This document shows positions 25,144 to 33,783 of a stretch of DNA of 64,000 nucleotides, in pieces. This DNA is from Planococcaceae bacterium Storch 2/2-2 (GTDB lineage Bacteria > Bacillota > Bacilli > Bacillales_A > Planococcaceae). Position 1 is the first letter of the stretch; each line of letters opens with the position of its first letter. The stretch is taken from NCBI GenBank assembly GCA_009740415.1, contig WOYE01000009.1, positions 558,001 through 622,000 on the forward strand. Direction: 5' to 3'. The notes under the pieces were generated by a model that did no database searches, was not told where the DNA came from, and saw nothing but the letters and a program-made list of their open reading frames with translations. Position numbers and translations under genes: made by a program.

Positions 25144-25907
25144 AGCGCGAAACGACCTTTTTACGAGGGCTTGCGATCGGTTCGATCGTTTTATTCATCG
25201 TCGGTTGGCAGTCGCTCGGTTTTCAATGGAACGTCATTCGAGACGGAACGAAAAAGCTCGGGACGTTTTTAACCCATATGTGGCCTTTTGACGTTTCGAA
25301 TGCGGATGTCATTTTACGTGCAGGAGTCGAGTCGTTCCAAATCGCCTTTCTCGGGACGACATTCGGTGTAGCGTTGTCGTTCGTTCTCGCTTTTTTCGCC
25401 GCATCGAATACGTCGCCTCATTGGCTCATCGCTCGATTCGTCAAAGCACTCGCCGGTGTCGTACGTGCGATCCCTGCGCTCATTTGGGTGTTGTTATTTA
25501 TCGTAGCTGTCGGGATGGGTGCGTTTCCAGGTATTTTAGCACTCGCTTTTAATAGTACCGGTATGCTCGTCAAAATGTTCGCCCAATCGATTGAAGAAGT
25601 CGATGAAGGCGTCATTGAAAGCGCCCGTTCGACCGGGGCGAATCGGTTGCAAGTGATCGGTCGCGCCGTCGTGCCGACCGTGTTCACTTCTTTGGTCGCT
25701 TGGTCTCTCTTTCGTTTCGAAATTAATTTTCGCTATGCGACGATTTTAGGAATGGTCGGAGCAGGAGGGATCGGCTGGGAGTTAACGTCTGCGATGCGCA
25801 TGTATCGTTTAGACGAAGCAGCGTTCATTATCGTCGTCATTTTTGTCATGGTGTACACCGTTGAGTTAATTGGTAATCGGTTGAAACGTTCGTATATGAC
25901 GTATTAA
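25140..25907 (+). CDS. phnE: Phosphonate-type ABC transporter, permease 2
   Basis: The protein has 255 residues, overlapping permease 1 by four bases, with GGAGG ahead. It is a clear paralogue of the first permease: same EAA loop (DEGVIESARSTGANRLQVIGRAVVPT) and same C-terminal glycine-rich GMVGAGGIGWEL. Two distinct PhnE proteins in tandem indicate a heterodimeric channel. Confidence 0.88.
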   Translation: MKRETTFLRGLAIGSIVLFIVGWQSLGFQWNVIRDGTKKLGTFLTHMWPFDVSNADVILRAGVESFQIAFLGTTFGVALSFVLAFFAASNTSPHWLIARFVKALAGVVRAIPALIWVLLFIVAVGMGAFPGILALAFNSTGMLVKMFAQSIEEVDEGVIESARSTGANRLQVIGRAVVPTVFTSLVAWSLFRFEINFRYATILGMVGAGGIGWELTSAMRMYRLDEAAFIIVVIFVMVYTVELIGNRLKRSYMTY

Positions 25908-25939
25908 AAAAACATCATTTAAAAGGAGAGAAATTGATC

Positions 25940-28900
25940 ATGAATTACGTATCACTCGCTCTTGCGACAGCAATGGGAGGCACGTCTGCTCCAATGGTTC
26001 CCGAACAACATGTTGAATCGTCTGAACCGACGGTGGAAACGGATGAACATCGTCTCGAACACGAAGAAGTCGCCGAAGAAGTCGTCCCGAACGACGAACC
26101 GGTCGATTCGAACCGGGAAGCCGTCGATGAAAGCGAGGAACCTCGCATTGCGTACGAAGCGTTCCGAACGAATAATCGTCCGGACATTGACGGGTTTCTC
26201 GACGATTGGGACGTGGCATCGTTTGAACCACTCGACGTTCAACTCGGAGAAGGGGACGTGCGGGAGACGTCGTTTCAAGTAATGTATGACGACCAATTTT
26301 TATACGTCGCTGTGCAAACGGAAGAAGAATCGTACGTAGTGGACGGAGAAGGGCATTGGTTCGAACAAGATCACATTAGTTTATTTCTCCATCCGGCATC
26401 GACGTTTATGAATACGTTCGAAGGAAGTGACGTTCAACTCGGATTCGTCTACGCTCCGAATACGACCGAACCGACGTTTCATTTCGGTGCGATGAACAAT
26501 CATAGTGAGAAAGAGGAAAGCGAAGTGAAGCGTGCGATTCGAACGACGGACCGCGGGTGGACGTTAGAAGTTGCGATTCCGTGGTCGTTTTTACAACTCG
26601 ACGGCCCGCCGGAGACACTTGGGATGAACGTATCGAAAACGCACCGTGATGAAGAAGGGCATCAACCACTGACGGTTTGGAGTAGTTACGAAGGTGGCGC
26701 AAGCTTTTGGGACCGGACGGCGGCGTACGGTGTCGTTCAGCTCATGGATCAAACGGGCGAAGTCGAACCGGCAGCGAAAACGTTTCACGTCACGATCGAT
26801 GAGACGGTCGAACGCGGCATGACGGACGTTCCGTACGACTTGTATGCGACGTATCACGGCGGCATTCGAGCGGACGTTTTACGCGAAGAAGTGACGGTTC
26901 ATTCGTCTGATGACGGCGTCGTTCGAGTCGGAACGGATCAAGCGTTGGAAGCGCTTGGAGAAGGGAAGGCGACGTTAACGTTTACGTACGGAGAGGAAGT
27001 CGTGACGAAAGACGTTCACGTTCAACCGGCAGACGATACGGTACCGTTGAAGGCGATCGAAGCGGTCCAGCCGCATCATTTCGTCCCATCGGTTCGTACG
27101 TTCGACGTCTCGACATTCGATGTGAAAGGGGTTCGTACGGATGGAAAGCGAGTAGACGTTTCAGCAGACGCGATCGACTGGACGATCGTTTCAGGAGAGG
27201 CGACGATCGAAGGGACACGTGTCATACCGAAAGGGGAAGGTCCGATTCTCGTAGAAGGTTCGATCGGTGACGTGAACGAAAGGTGGTACGTTTTCGTTAA
27301 AGAAGAGACGTCTGAAACGTATACCCTTTACGAAGAAACGTTCGATACGTTATCGGATGAAACGTTCCGTCAAACGTATGAGACGTTCGGAAAAGGAAAT
27401 GTATACGTCGAAAACGGAGCGCTTCACATTGACGGACGGGTCGACAATTACGGGATGACTGGCGTCATGTTGCCGTCTTATTTACAAACGTTCGGCAACT
27501 ATGCGATCGATGCGCGTCTCACTCACCGAGAGGCGAACGATACTGGGCGCTGGCATTCGATCCTATTTCGCGCCCAACATCCGACACATTCGTACTATCA
27601 AATGGCCGTTCGACAAAATACGCTCGCTGGCAACGGGGTCGAGTTCGCCCACCGGACACCGGATGCGAAATGGAACGTCGAAGAGAAAGGGGCGTGGCAA
27701 CGTGTCATCGAGCCGGATCAATGGTACGACTATTCGGTCCGCGCGTACGGACCACGCGTCATTCAGTCGATCAACGGAGAAACGGTATTAAATCACGACC
27801 GAGCGACCGAGTATGACGAAGGGGGGATCGGTTTTCAAGCGGCGGGTAGTTTAACGGTTGTCGACGCTGTCAAAGTGACGTTACTTGAGAGTGACTTGCC
27901 GCCGCTTCCTGAACGACCGGGCGAAAACTTCGTCGACGTCGCACCGCTCGATACGTCGATCGCACTCGCACCGACGATCGATGAGACGATCGAGACGAAA
28001 CAGCAGTTGCACGATGCGTGGCATGATCCGAAAGGGGCGAATGTAACGGTGTACGTGAACGAAGCGCTCGAACTGACGAATCGAAAAGGAGACGTCATCG
28101 GTACGCTTGCCGAATGGTTGAGTGAACGTCGTCCGGTCATTCCGAATTGGATCGTCGAACGGCCGGAAGTGATCGAGCCACTCGTCGAGCAACTTCGTTT
28201 ACACAACATCGAAGATACAGCGATCGTGTCGGACCGTGCGGACGTCTTAAAAAGAGCGCACGAAGCATATCCGATCATGCGTGGCGTGTACGATGTGTCG
28301 GATCGAACGTTACGCAACCCGAACGACTGGATGCGCGTTCGGAAAGAGGCGAACGGAGCGGGAGCGAAGACGGTCGTTTTAAACGAATCGTCCGCGACGC
28401 GAGAAGCGGTTCGTTATTTACAACAAAAGTTGTTGACGGTCGCTGTGCGAACGGACCGAGCACCGACGTTGACGTCGATTCATCGGTCGCTGACGTCCGG
28501 TGTGAACCGCATCGTTACGACCGAACCGACACTCGTCCGTCAAGCGATTGAATCGTACGGTGGCGACGTACCGACTTTGCTTAAAGCACCGTTCATTATC
28601 GGTCATCGCGGCATGCCGGGAAAAGCGCCCGAAAATACGGTGGAAGGTTCGTTGCTCGCGTATGAAGCGGGAGCGAATATGATCGAAAATGACATTTATT
28701 TAACGAAAGATGGCGAACTCATCGTCATGCACGACCGCGACATTCAACGAACGACGAACGGCAAAGGGGACGTCGAGTCGTTCACGTTAGAGGAGTTGCG
28801 TCAGTTTGAAGCGAATGCCCAATACCCTGAGTCGTTTCCGAACGTCCGCATTCCGACGCTTGCCGACTACTTTGAAGCGTTTCGAGGAAAAGATACGGAT

Positions 28901-30241
28901 GTATTCGTCGAAATTAAAAGTGCACAACCGGAAATTGTCGATCGGCTCATCGAAGAAATTGAAACGTATCGAATGGAAGATCAAGTGTCGGTCATTTCGT
29001 TCAATGCGCAACAGTTGGAACGGTTGCATGAAAAAATGCCAGGGATGTCGATCGGCTATTTGAATGGCGGCATGATGGACGATGCGAATTTGTATCCGTC
29101 GATCCGAGAAGTGTTACAGACGACGCAGACGATCGGTTCGACGTTTAATCCGAGTTATGCTGGGTTAACGAAACGGTATGCGGAAGCGGCAAATCATCGA
29201 GGCATTACGTTTTGGCCGTGGACGTACCGCAGCAAACCGGTGTACGATGAACAGTTTACGTGGGGGATTCACGGTTTGACGACAGACGATGCGCACTGGT
29301 CGTCGGATTGGCTCGAGCGACTCGACGCTTCGCGCGACCGTGTGAACGGAAAAGTGAACCGACCGATCCGAATTGAAGCGAAAGGGACGACGTACGACCG
29401 GAACGTCGTCGATGTCGATGTGGAAGTCGTACCGATTTATGCGAACGACCCACTCGTCGTAAAAGGAAATGAAGTGACAGCGACGAAGCCGGGCACGTAT
29501 GACGTCTTATTGCGACATACGTACGTCCCACAAGAAGGACCGGCGTATACGCTGTATAGCGAACCGGTTGAAGTGAAAGTGACGAAAGGCTCGAGCGGCG
29601 GAGGCGGCGGGGGTGGTAACAGTAGCAGTGAACCGGAACAGCCGGACCTACCGACTGTTCCTTCGCCACCGACCGACGAACCGCTGACGCATTCGTTTGA
29701 AGACATCGTCGGTTCGTTTGCCGAATCGTCGATTGCGAAGTTGACGAATCGAAGTATTTTTTACGGGAAAACGGATCGGTTATTCGCGCCGAACGATACG
29801 ATGACGCGTGCAGAATTTACAGCAGTCGTCACGCGCGCACTCGATTTACCGAAAACGGACGTGAAAGGGACGTTCCGCGACGTAGCGATTCACCGAACGT
29901 GGGCGGTGGAAGCGATTGAAGCCGCGACGAAAGCAGGCATCGTATACGGAAAAACGGCAGAGCGATTCGAGCCAGACGTACCGATGACGCGCGCTGAAAT
30001 GACGGTGCTCATGATGCGAGCGTACGACCATTTGAACGGTGAAAATCGCGCGCGTACACCGCTTACGTACAACGACCGAGGTTCGATCGGTCGGTTCGCT
30101 ATTGAAGCGGTTGAACGTGCGACTGCGCTCGGCATCGTCCACGGAACGAACGGTTCCTTTTTACCGGAACGTCATGCGACGCGAGCGGAAGCGGCTGTCA
30201 TGCTCGATCGATTGTTACAAAAAGGAGAGAAGGAACGATAA
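25940..30241 (+). CDS. SLH-anchored cell-surface glycerophosphodiester phosphodiesterase, multidomain
   Basis: The protein has 1433 residues from ATG 25940 (AAAGGAGAG ahead). In order: short N-terminal hydrophobic segment, acidic linker, a CBM9/DOMON-like domain (about 75-270, DIDGFLDDWD), Ig-like region, a second sandwich domain (about 470-650), a degenerate TIM-barrel-like part (about 660-880), the GDPD catalytic domain from about 885 (GHRGMPGKAPENT, ENDIYLTKDGELIVMHD, VFVEIKS), an Ig-like domain, a poly-Gly hinge and three SLH motifs from about 1255. GDPD enzymes split glycerophosphodiesters, including teichoic acid and lipid headgroups. Placed after phnDCEE, it probably feeds the importer. 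The N-terminal signal lacks basic residues, which is odd for a secreted protein. Confidence 0.85.
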   Translation: MNYVSLALATAMGGTSAPMVPEQHVESSEPTVETDEHRLEHEEVAEEVVPNDEPVDSNREAVDESEEPRIAYEAFRTNNRPDIDGFLDDWDVASFEPLDVQLGEGDVRETSFQVMYDDQFLYVAVQTEEESYVVDGEGHWFEQDHISLFLHPASTFMNTFEGSDVQLGFVYAPNTTEPTFHFGAMNNHSEKEESEVKRAIRTTDRGWTLEVAIPWSFLQLDGPPETLGMNVSKTHRDEEGHQPLTVWSSYEGGASFWDRTAAYGVVQLMDQTGEVEPAAKTFHVTIDETVERGMTDVPYDLYATYHGGIRADVLREEVTVHSSDDGVVRVGTDQALEALGEGKATLTFTYGEEVVTKDVHVQPADDTVPLKAIEAVQPHHFVPSVRTFDVSTFDVKGVRTDGKRVDVSADAIDWTIVSGEATIEGTRVIPKGEGPILVEGSIGDVNERWYVFVKEETSETYTLYEETFDTLSDETFRQTYETFGKGNVYVENGALHIDGRVDNYGMTGVMLPSYLQTFGNYAIDARLTHREANDTGRWHSILFRAQHPTHSYYQMAVRQNTLAGNGVEFAHRTPDAKWNVEEKGAWQRVIEPDQWYDYSVRAYGPRVIQSINGETVLNHDRATEYDEGGIGFQAAGSLTVVDAVKVTLLESDLPPLPERPGENFVDVAPLDTSIALAPTIDETIETKQQLHDAWHDPKGANVTVYVNEALELTNRKGDVIGTLAEWLSERRPVIPNWIVERPEVIEPLVEQLRLHNIEDTAIVSDRADVLKRAHEAYPIMRGVYDVSDRTLRNPNDWMRVRKEANGAGAKTVVLNESSATREAVRYLQQKLLTVAVRTDRAPTLTSIHRSLTSGVNRIVTTEPTLVRQAIESYGGDVPTLLKAPFIIGHRGMPGKAPENTVEGSLLAYEAGANMIENDIYLTKDGELIVMHDRDIQRTTNGKGDVESFTLEELRQFEANAQYPESFPNVRIPTLADYFEAFRGKDTDVFVEIKSAQPEIVDRLIEEIETYRMEDQVSVISFNAQQLERLHEKMPGMSIGYLNGGMMDDANLYPSIREVLQTTQTIGSTFNPSYAGLTKRYAEAANHRGITFWPWTYRSKPVYDEQFTWGIHGLTTDDAHWSSDWLERLDASRDRVNGKVNRPIRIEAKGTTYDRNVVDVDVEVVPIYANDPLVVKGNEVTATKPGTYDVLLRHTYVPQEGPAYTLYSEPVEVKVTKGSSGGGGGGGNSSSEPEQPDLPTVPSPPTDEPLTHSFEDIVGSFAESSIAKLTNRSIFYGKTDRLFAPNDTMTRAEFTAVVTRALDLPKTDVKGTFRDVAIHRTWAVEAIEAATKAGIVYGKTAERFEPDVPMTRAEMTVLMMRAYDHLNGENRARTPLTYNDRGSIGRFAIEAVERATALGIVHGTNGSFLPERHATRAEAAVMLDRLLQKGEKER

Positions 30242-30799
30242 ATGAAACGAATTCGAATTGCGGTTGATATGGATGAAGTGATGGCGGATTATTCGGGCGC
30301 TTGTTTACGCGCACTGAACGCACATTACGGTACGACGTATACGAAAGAACAGTTGAAAGGGATGACGTTGTTGGAACGTTTCCAAACGTACGACGATGCA
30401 CCGCGTACGTTGCATGCGATTTTGCATGACCCTCATTTTTACCGGACGTTTGACGTCATCGAAGGAAGTGTGGAAACGTTGCGTACGTTGAGCGAGACGT
30501 ATGACATCGTCATCGCGACGGCGGCGATGGACGTACCGCCTTGTTTTGCGGCGAAGTACGATTGGTTAGAAGAACATGTTCCGTTCATCGACCCGCAGTC
30601 GTTCATTTTTTGCGGCAATAAAAACGTCGTGCGCGCTCACTATTTAATCGACGACAACGCGACACAGCTCCGTCGATTCGAAGGGACGCCGCTCCTTTTT
30701 ACAGCGCCGCACAACGAAACGGATGATCTTCCGTTTACACGATTGAACGATTGGAACGACGTCCGCTCATATTTTGAAACGAAACGTAAAACACGGTAA
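30242..30799 (+). CDS. 5'(3')-deoxyribonucleotidase-like HAD phosphatase
   Basis: The protein has 185 residues, its ATG directly following the upstream stop. HAD motif I is DMDEVMAD, motif II around IATAAM and motif III/IV in YLIDDN, with the cap typical of the NT5C family of 5'-nucleotidases (AMDVPPCFAAKYDWLEEHVPFIDPQSFIFCGNKN). It would release inorganic phosphate from nucleoside monophosphates or similar small esters in the cytoplasm. As last gene of the phn-GDPD operon it suggests intracellular use of imported phosphate esters. Confidence 0.8.
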   Translation: MKRIRIAVDMDEVMADYSGACLRALNAHYGTTYTKEQLKGMTLLERFQTYDDAPRTLHAILHDPHFYRTFDVIEGSVETLRTLSETYDIVIATAAMDVPPCFAAKYDWLEEHVPFIDPQSFIFCGNKNVVRAHYLIDDNATQLRRFEGTPLLFTAPHNETDDLPFTRLNDWNDVRSYFETKRKTR

Positions 30800-30813
30800 C
30801 TCGAAATTTGTGA

Positions 30814-30851
30814 AACGCCTCGTAACGATTCGTCGTCACGAGGCGTTTTTT
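30814..30851 (+). terminator. Terminator of the phosphorus operon
   Basis: ACGCCTCGT and ACGAGGCGT form a 9-bp stem followed by six T. Confidence 0.85.
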
Positions 30852-30990
30852 CGTGTGCGCTCTGTTTAAGGTGGATCGAAAGGTTGTACTCGATCTCATT
30901 TAGGAGATAAAAAGAAAAAAAGGCGATTCAAGAATAATCGTTTAAAAACTAGCAATCCGTAGTTCGAAACGAGTGAATGTGTGAAATGTC

Positions 30991-31015
30991 GTTTTGAATG
31001 CCATCATTTGGGAAT
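30991..31015 (+). promoter_or_regulatory. Candidate SigB-type promoter of the amaP operon
   Basis: GTTTTG at 30991-30996, 13 bases, then GGGAAT at 31010-31015 resemble the SigB consensus GTTTAA-N12..14-GGGTAT, about 27 bases before the start codon. The asp23 operon depends on SigB in Staphylococcus aureus. Two weaker GTTTAA-like boxes lie further upstream. Confidence 0.4.
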
Positions 31016-31041
31016 TGACAACTAGCACTAGATAGGAGGGA

Positions 31042-31584
31042 ATGCCTTTGAAGAGATTCATCAGCTTTCTGTTCGGCTTACTCATTATCATCGTCGTCGG
31101 ATCGCTCGCACTACTGACGGTTGATGTGCCGAATTGGTGGAAATATTCGCTACTGTTCCAACAGTACACGTGGATCGTTCCGACCATTTGGGGACTGACC
31201 GCTTTATTACTTCTCATCGCGCTCGGCTTCATCCTCTTCGCTTTCTGGCCATCGCATAAAAAACGTGGCTTGTATTTAAAATACGATGACGGCGAAATTT
31301 ATATGAACAAAAAGTCGATTGAGAAAAACGTGCAACATACCGTTGCGAAATACGATGCGGTGCGACAGCCGTCGATCGATGTGACGATGTACCAGACGAA
31401 AAAAGCCTCTTATCTCGACATCGCGGTTGATCTTCTCGTCGCGCAAACGGATAACGTGCAAACGTTACTGACGACGATGCGAGAAGATATTAAGCAAAAC
31501 GTCGAACATTTTTCAGAGCTCCCCGTCCGGGACGTTTCGATCAATGTACTCGACCAAAAAGCTTTGAAAAAACGCGTGATTTAA
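31042..31584 (+). CDS. amaP: Alkaline shock response membrane anchor protein AmaP
   Basis: The protein has 180 residues. Two N-terminal membrane helices (about 5-27 and 50-72) are followed by a cytoplasmic domain (GEIYMNKKSIEKNVQHTVAKYDAV) that matches AmaP, the protein that tethers Asp23 to the membrane. The pattern VRDVSINVLD near the end recurs in Asp23-fold proteins. First gene of amaP-DUF2273-asp23. Confidence 0.88.
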   Translation: MPLKRFISFLFGLLIIIVVGSLALLTVDVPNWWKYSLLFQQYTWIVPTIWGLTALLLLIALGFILFAFWPSHKKRGLYLKYDDGEIYMNKKSIEKNVQHTVAKYDAVRQPSIDVTMYQTKKASYLDIAVDLLVAQTDNVQTLLTTMREDIKQNVEHFSELPVRDVSINVLDQKALKKRVI

Positions 31585-31599
31585 GGAGGGGGTCATGCT

Positions 31600-31821
31600 A
31601 TGCAAGAACAGAAGAAGCAAACATTATGGCGCAAGCTCGCTCCATTCAAGTGGCGCATCATCGGTGGACTGTCGATGTTGCTCGTCGCCATACTATTTTT
31701 GACGATCGGTTTTTGGAAAACGATGTTAATCGTTTTACTCGTTGGAATCGGGCTCGCCTTCGGATTTGCGAAGGATCGAACGGAAGACTTTCTCGTCTTT
31801 CTCGATAAAATGTCCCGTTAA
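31600..31821 (+). CDS. DUF2273 small membrane protein (GlsB/YeaQ-like position)
   Basis: The protein has 73 residues with AAGGAGGGGG ahead of ATG 31600. Two membrane helices (WRIIGGLSMLLVAILFLTIGF and TMLIVLLVGIGLAFGFAKD) and a C-terminal amphipathic part (FLVFLDKM) fit DUF2273, nearly always encoded between amaP and asp23. Its function is unknown. Confidence 0.85.
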   Translation: MQEQKKQTLWRKLAPFKWRIIGGLSMLLVAILFLTIGFWKTMLIVLLVGIGLAFGFAKDRTEDFLVFLDKMSR

Positions 31822-31879
31822 CTTCCATATATCAACAAATTAACCAAATTATTTAAAAATAAAAGGAGATGGATGAATC

Positions 31880-32320
31880 ATGGTAAACGAAACGAAAGCG
31901 TACAACCAACAAGCAGGAGTAGAAGATAACGAGCAGGTGTTTCACGATAAATTAACGTTCGATGATAACGTCATTGAAAAAATCGCGTCAATTTCAGCGC
32001 ATGAAGTGAAAGGCATTCTCGATATGAAAGGCGGCTTAACGTCAGAATTCGCGGACCGTTTCGGTAGCGGCGATATGACGAAAGGCGTTTCAGTAGAAGT
32101 CGGAGAAAAACAAGCAGCGGTCGATTTAAAAGTCATTTTAGAATACGGCCAAAGCGCACCGGCGATTTTCAAAAAAGTGCGTGACATCGTGCAACAACAA
32201 GTGAAACATATGACAGGCCTCCAAGTCGTCGAAGTGAACATGCACGTCAGTGACGTCATGACCGCGAAAGAATACGCACAAAAAAAGCAGTCGAATAAAG
32301 AAAGTGGCAATTTAGAATAA
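31880..32320 (+). CDS. Asp23/Gls24 family envelope stress response protein
   Basis: The protein has 146 residues with AAAGGAGATGG ahead of ATG 31880. The Asp23 core is complete: [61 protein letters not shown]. Asp23 is an abundant cytoplasmic protein bound to AmaP at the membrane and is linked to cell-envelope homeostasis. Confidence 0.9.
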   Translation: MVNETKAYNQQAGVEDNEQVFHDKLTFDDNVIEKIASISAHEVKGILDMKGGLTSEFADRFGSGDMTKGVSVEVGEKQAAVDLKVILEYGQSAPAIFKKVRDIVQQQVKHMTGLQVVEVNMHVSDVMTAKEYAQKKQSNKESGNLE

Positions 32321-32361
32321 GTAAGAGATAGAGGAGGCTAGGACAAAACCTAGCTAAATGA

Positions 32362-32410
32362 AAACCCAGTAGCTATTTACGTTGATCCGTAAATAGCTAC
32401 TGGGTTTCTT
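32362..32410 (+). terminator. Perfect 20-bp hairpin downstream of asp23
   Basis: Arms 32362-32381 and 32388-32407 are exact complements around a six-base loop and end in TTT. A small hairpin with GCTAGG/CCTAGC precedes it (32334-32356). It can terminate the asp23 operon. The GAGGCTAGGACA start also resembles the ends of IS1182-type elements, so it may be an IS terminus. Confidence 0.6.
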
Positions 32411-32499
32411 GAGTAATCGGAAAACATGTGGAAAGAGGGTCAAGAAGAACCTTCCTCCATTGCTTTAATAAGTGTGGAAAATCAGCACCACGGATTTCT

Positions 32500-32844
32500 T
32501 CATACCCATTCATAGTCTAGTTTTAACCAATTTGGAATTTGAACAGGTAACATGTTTCCGAAAGTAGCTTCAACTTCTTTGAATTTCTTTTTACGTTTCA
32601 TCTTACGATAACCTTGTGTGAACAAAATGTTGGCTCTGAGAGCTTCAAAGGAGTAACCTCGACCAACATGATTCATTGTCTTCATTAAGCGATTAAGGGA
32701 CTTTGTATAATTTTTCAACGTACCGCATGTTAGGCAATGTGAAGGAGATGGAGTAGTAGACTCCACTAAGAACCTATACTCATATTCACTTTCTTTCATA
32801 TCCAGAATCTTAATGTTTGGCAGATTGAGCATACTAGTTGTCAT
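32500..32844 (-). pseudogene. ISL3-family transposase remnant with internal deletion
   Basis: The N-terminal 45 residues (MLNLPNIKILDMKESEYEYRF with a CLTCG half zinc site) are those of an ISL3 transposase. They join directly to a C-terminal end (LNRLMKTMNHVGRGYSFEALRANILFTQG). The whole DDE catalytic part, some 250-300 residues, is missing, but the frame is kept. The start of the remnant overlaps the end of the CPBP gene, so that gene's 3' end may have been formed by the insertion. Confidence 0.7.
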
Positions 32845-33469
32845 TATTTCCGCTTTCTTTTACCCCATTATTCCACTTTCCAGATACGGCAGAAAGTATA
32901 AGCCAAGGCTCAATAAATAAATTAATCAATATATGAGCCACAATTGGGGCAAGTATATTACGATCCGCTATAATGTACAAAATGGCAAGTAACCCACCAA
33001 GAACTGTAGTTGACAATATCACAGGGAGAGCAATTTTAAACTCCCCTCTAAGAAGAATCCATGCACCATGTGCTAAACCGAAGATAATGGCTGAGACTAA
33101 CACTTGCATAGTTATTGAATAGTCTGAACTCATTAGCCAATCCATTAGTATTTGCCTGAATAAAATCTCTTCTAAAGTACTAAAAATTAATGCAGCCCAT
33201 ATACCAATCACTTTAAGCCACGAAAATGTAAACAAGTGCACACGAACAAAAGGAATCACTTTAGCAGTGTACATAATATAGCCAATTGCAATTACAAAAG
33301 TAAATATCCAAACTGTAGGGTTATTAAACGCACCGGAATTCATTCCTAATCTATGCTCGAGAAATTGTTGAGGGTTTCCTAAATACCATAAGAAAACATG
33401 CACGGTTAAAGCAATGGATGGAATCCCTAAAAACAAACCTGTGATCCTTTCATCTTTTCGGTTATACAT
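32834..33469 (-). CDS. CPBP family intramembrane metalloprotease
   Basis: The protein has 211 residues and about six membrane helices. The Abi/CAAX-protease motifs are present: EEILFRQ (EExxxR), FGLAHGAW (FxxxH) and HILINLF (HxxxN). Such proteins act as membrane proteases, often in bacteriocin immunity or maturation. It is the last gene of an AT-rich three-gene operon with a winged-helix regulator and a membrane protein. Its C-terminus (VKESGNNDN) abuts the ISL3 remnant. Confidence 0.8.
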   Translation of the reverse strand: MYNRKDERITGLFLGIPSIALTVHVFLWYLGNPQQFLEHRLGMNSGAFNNPTVWIFTFVIAIGYIMYTAKVIPFVRVHLFTFSWLKVIGIWAALIFSTLEEILFRQILMDWLMSSDYSITMQVLVSAIIFGLAHGAWILLRGEFKIALPVILSTTVLGGLLAILYIIADRNILAPIVAHILINLFIEPWLILSAVSGKWNNGVKESGNNDN

Positions 33470-33486
33470 ATATAACGACTCCCATT

Positions 33487-33783
33487 CTACTGATCTAGGT
33501 GTAAAATTGATTCCAGTGATTTAATATATTCTCTATAAGCGTGTGTACCTATGTCTGTAACGGTTACAATTGTTTTAGGTCTTTTCTTTACGAATGTTTT
33601 TTTAATTTCTACATAATTTGCGTCTTCTAACTTTTGTAAATGAGAACCTAAATTGCCATCAGTAATTTCTAAGGTTTTCTTTAGAAAAGTAAAATCGCAT
33701 TCTCCATATGTCATCAGCAGACTCATAATCCCAAGCCTTACTTTTGCATGAATTAAATCATTCAAGTGTTTTGGCTTACTCAT
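33487..33783 (-). CDS. Winged-helix transcriptional regulator (ArsR/HTH_34-like)
   Basis: The protein has 98 residues. It follows the small winged-helix family seen next to DUF membrane proteins in Firmicutes: HAKVRLGIMSLLMTYGECDFTFLKKTLEITDGNLGSHLQKLEDANYVEIKKTF, with the recognition helix GNLGSHLQKLE and a C-terminal dimer helix. It overlaps the upstream membrane protein gene by eight bases and probably autoregulates the operon. Confidence 0.75.
   Translation of the reverse strand: MSKPKHLNDLIHAKVRLGIMSLLMTYGECDFTFLKKTLEITDGNLGSHLQKLEDANYVEIKKTFVKKRPKTIVTVTDIGTHAYREYIKSLESILHLDQ

Noticed and set aside
28147-28551. Large out-of-frame ORF inside the GDPD gene
   Set aside because: It lies entirely in the coding sequence of the SLH-GDPD protein, is extremely Arg-rich and has no ribosome site. 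Similar shadows occur throughout the host genes because of TCG/ACG/CGN codon bias.
32362-32407. The perfect hairpin after asp23 as a riboswitch or CRISPR-like repeat
   Set aside because: It is a simple single stem with perfect arms and a T-run after a stop codon, and there is no second copy.
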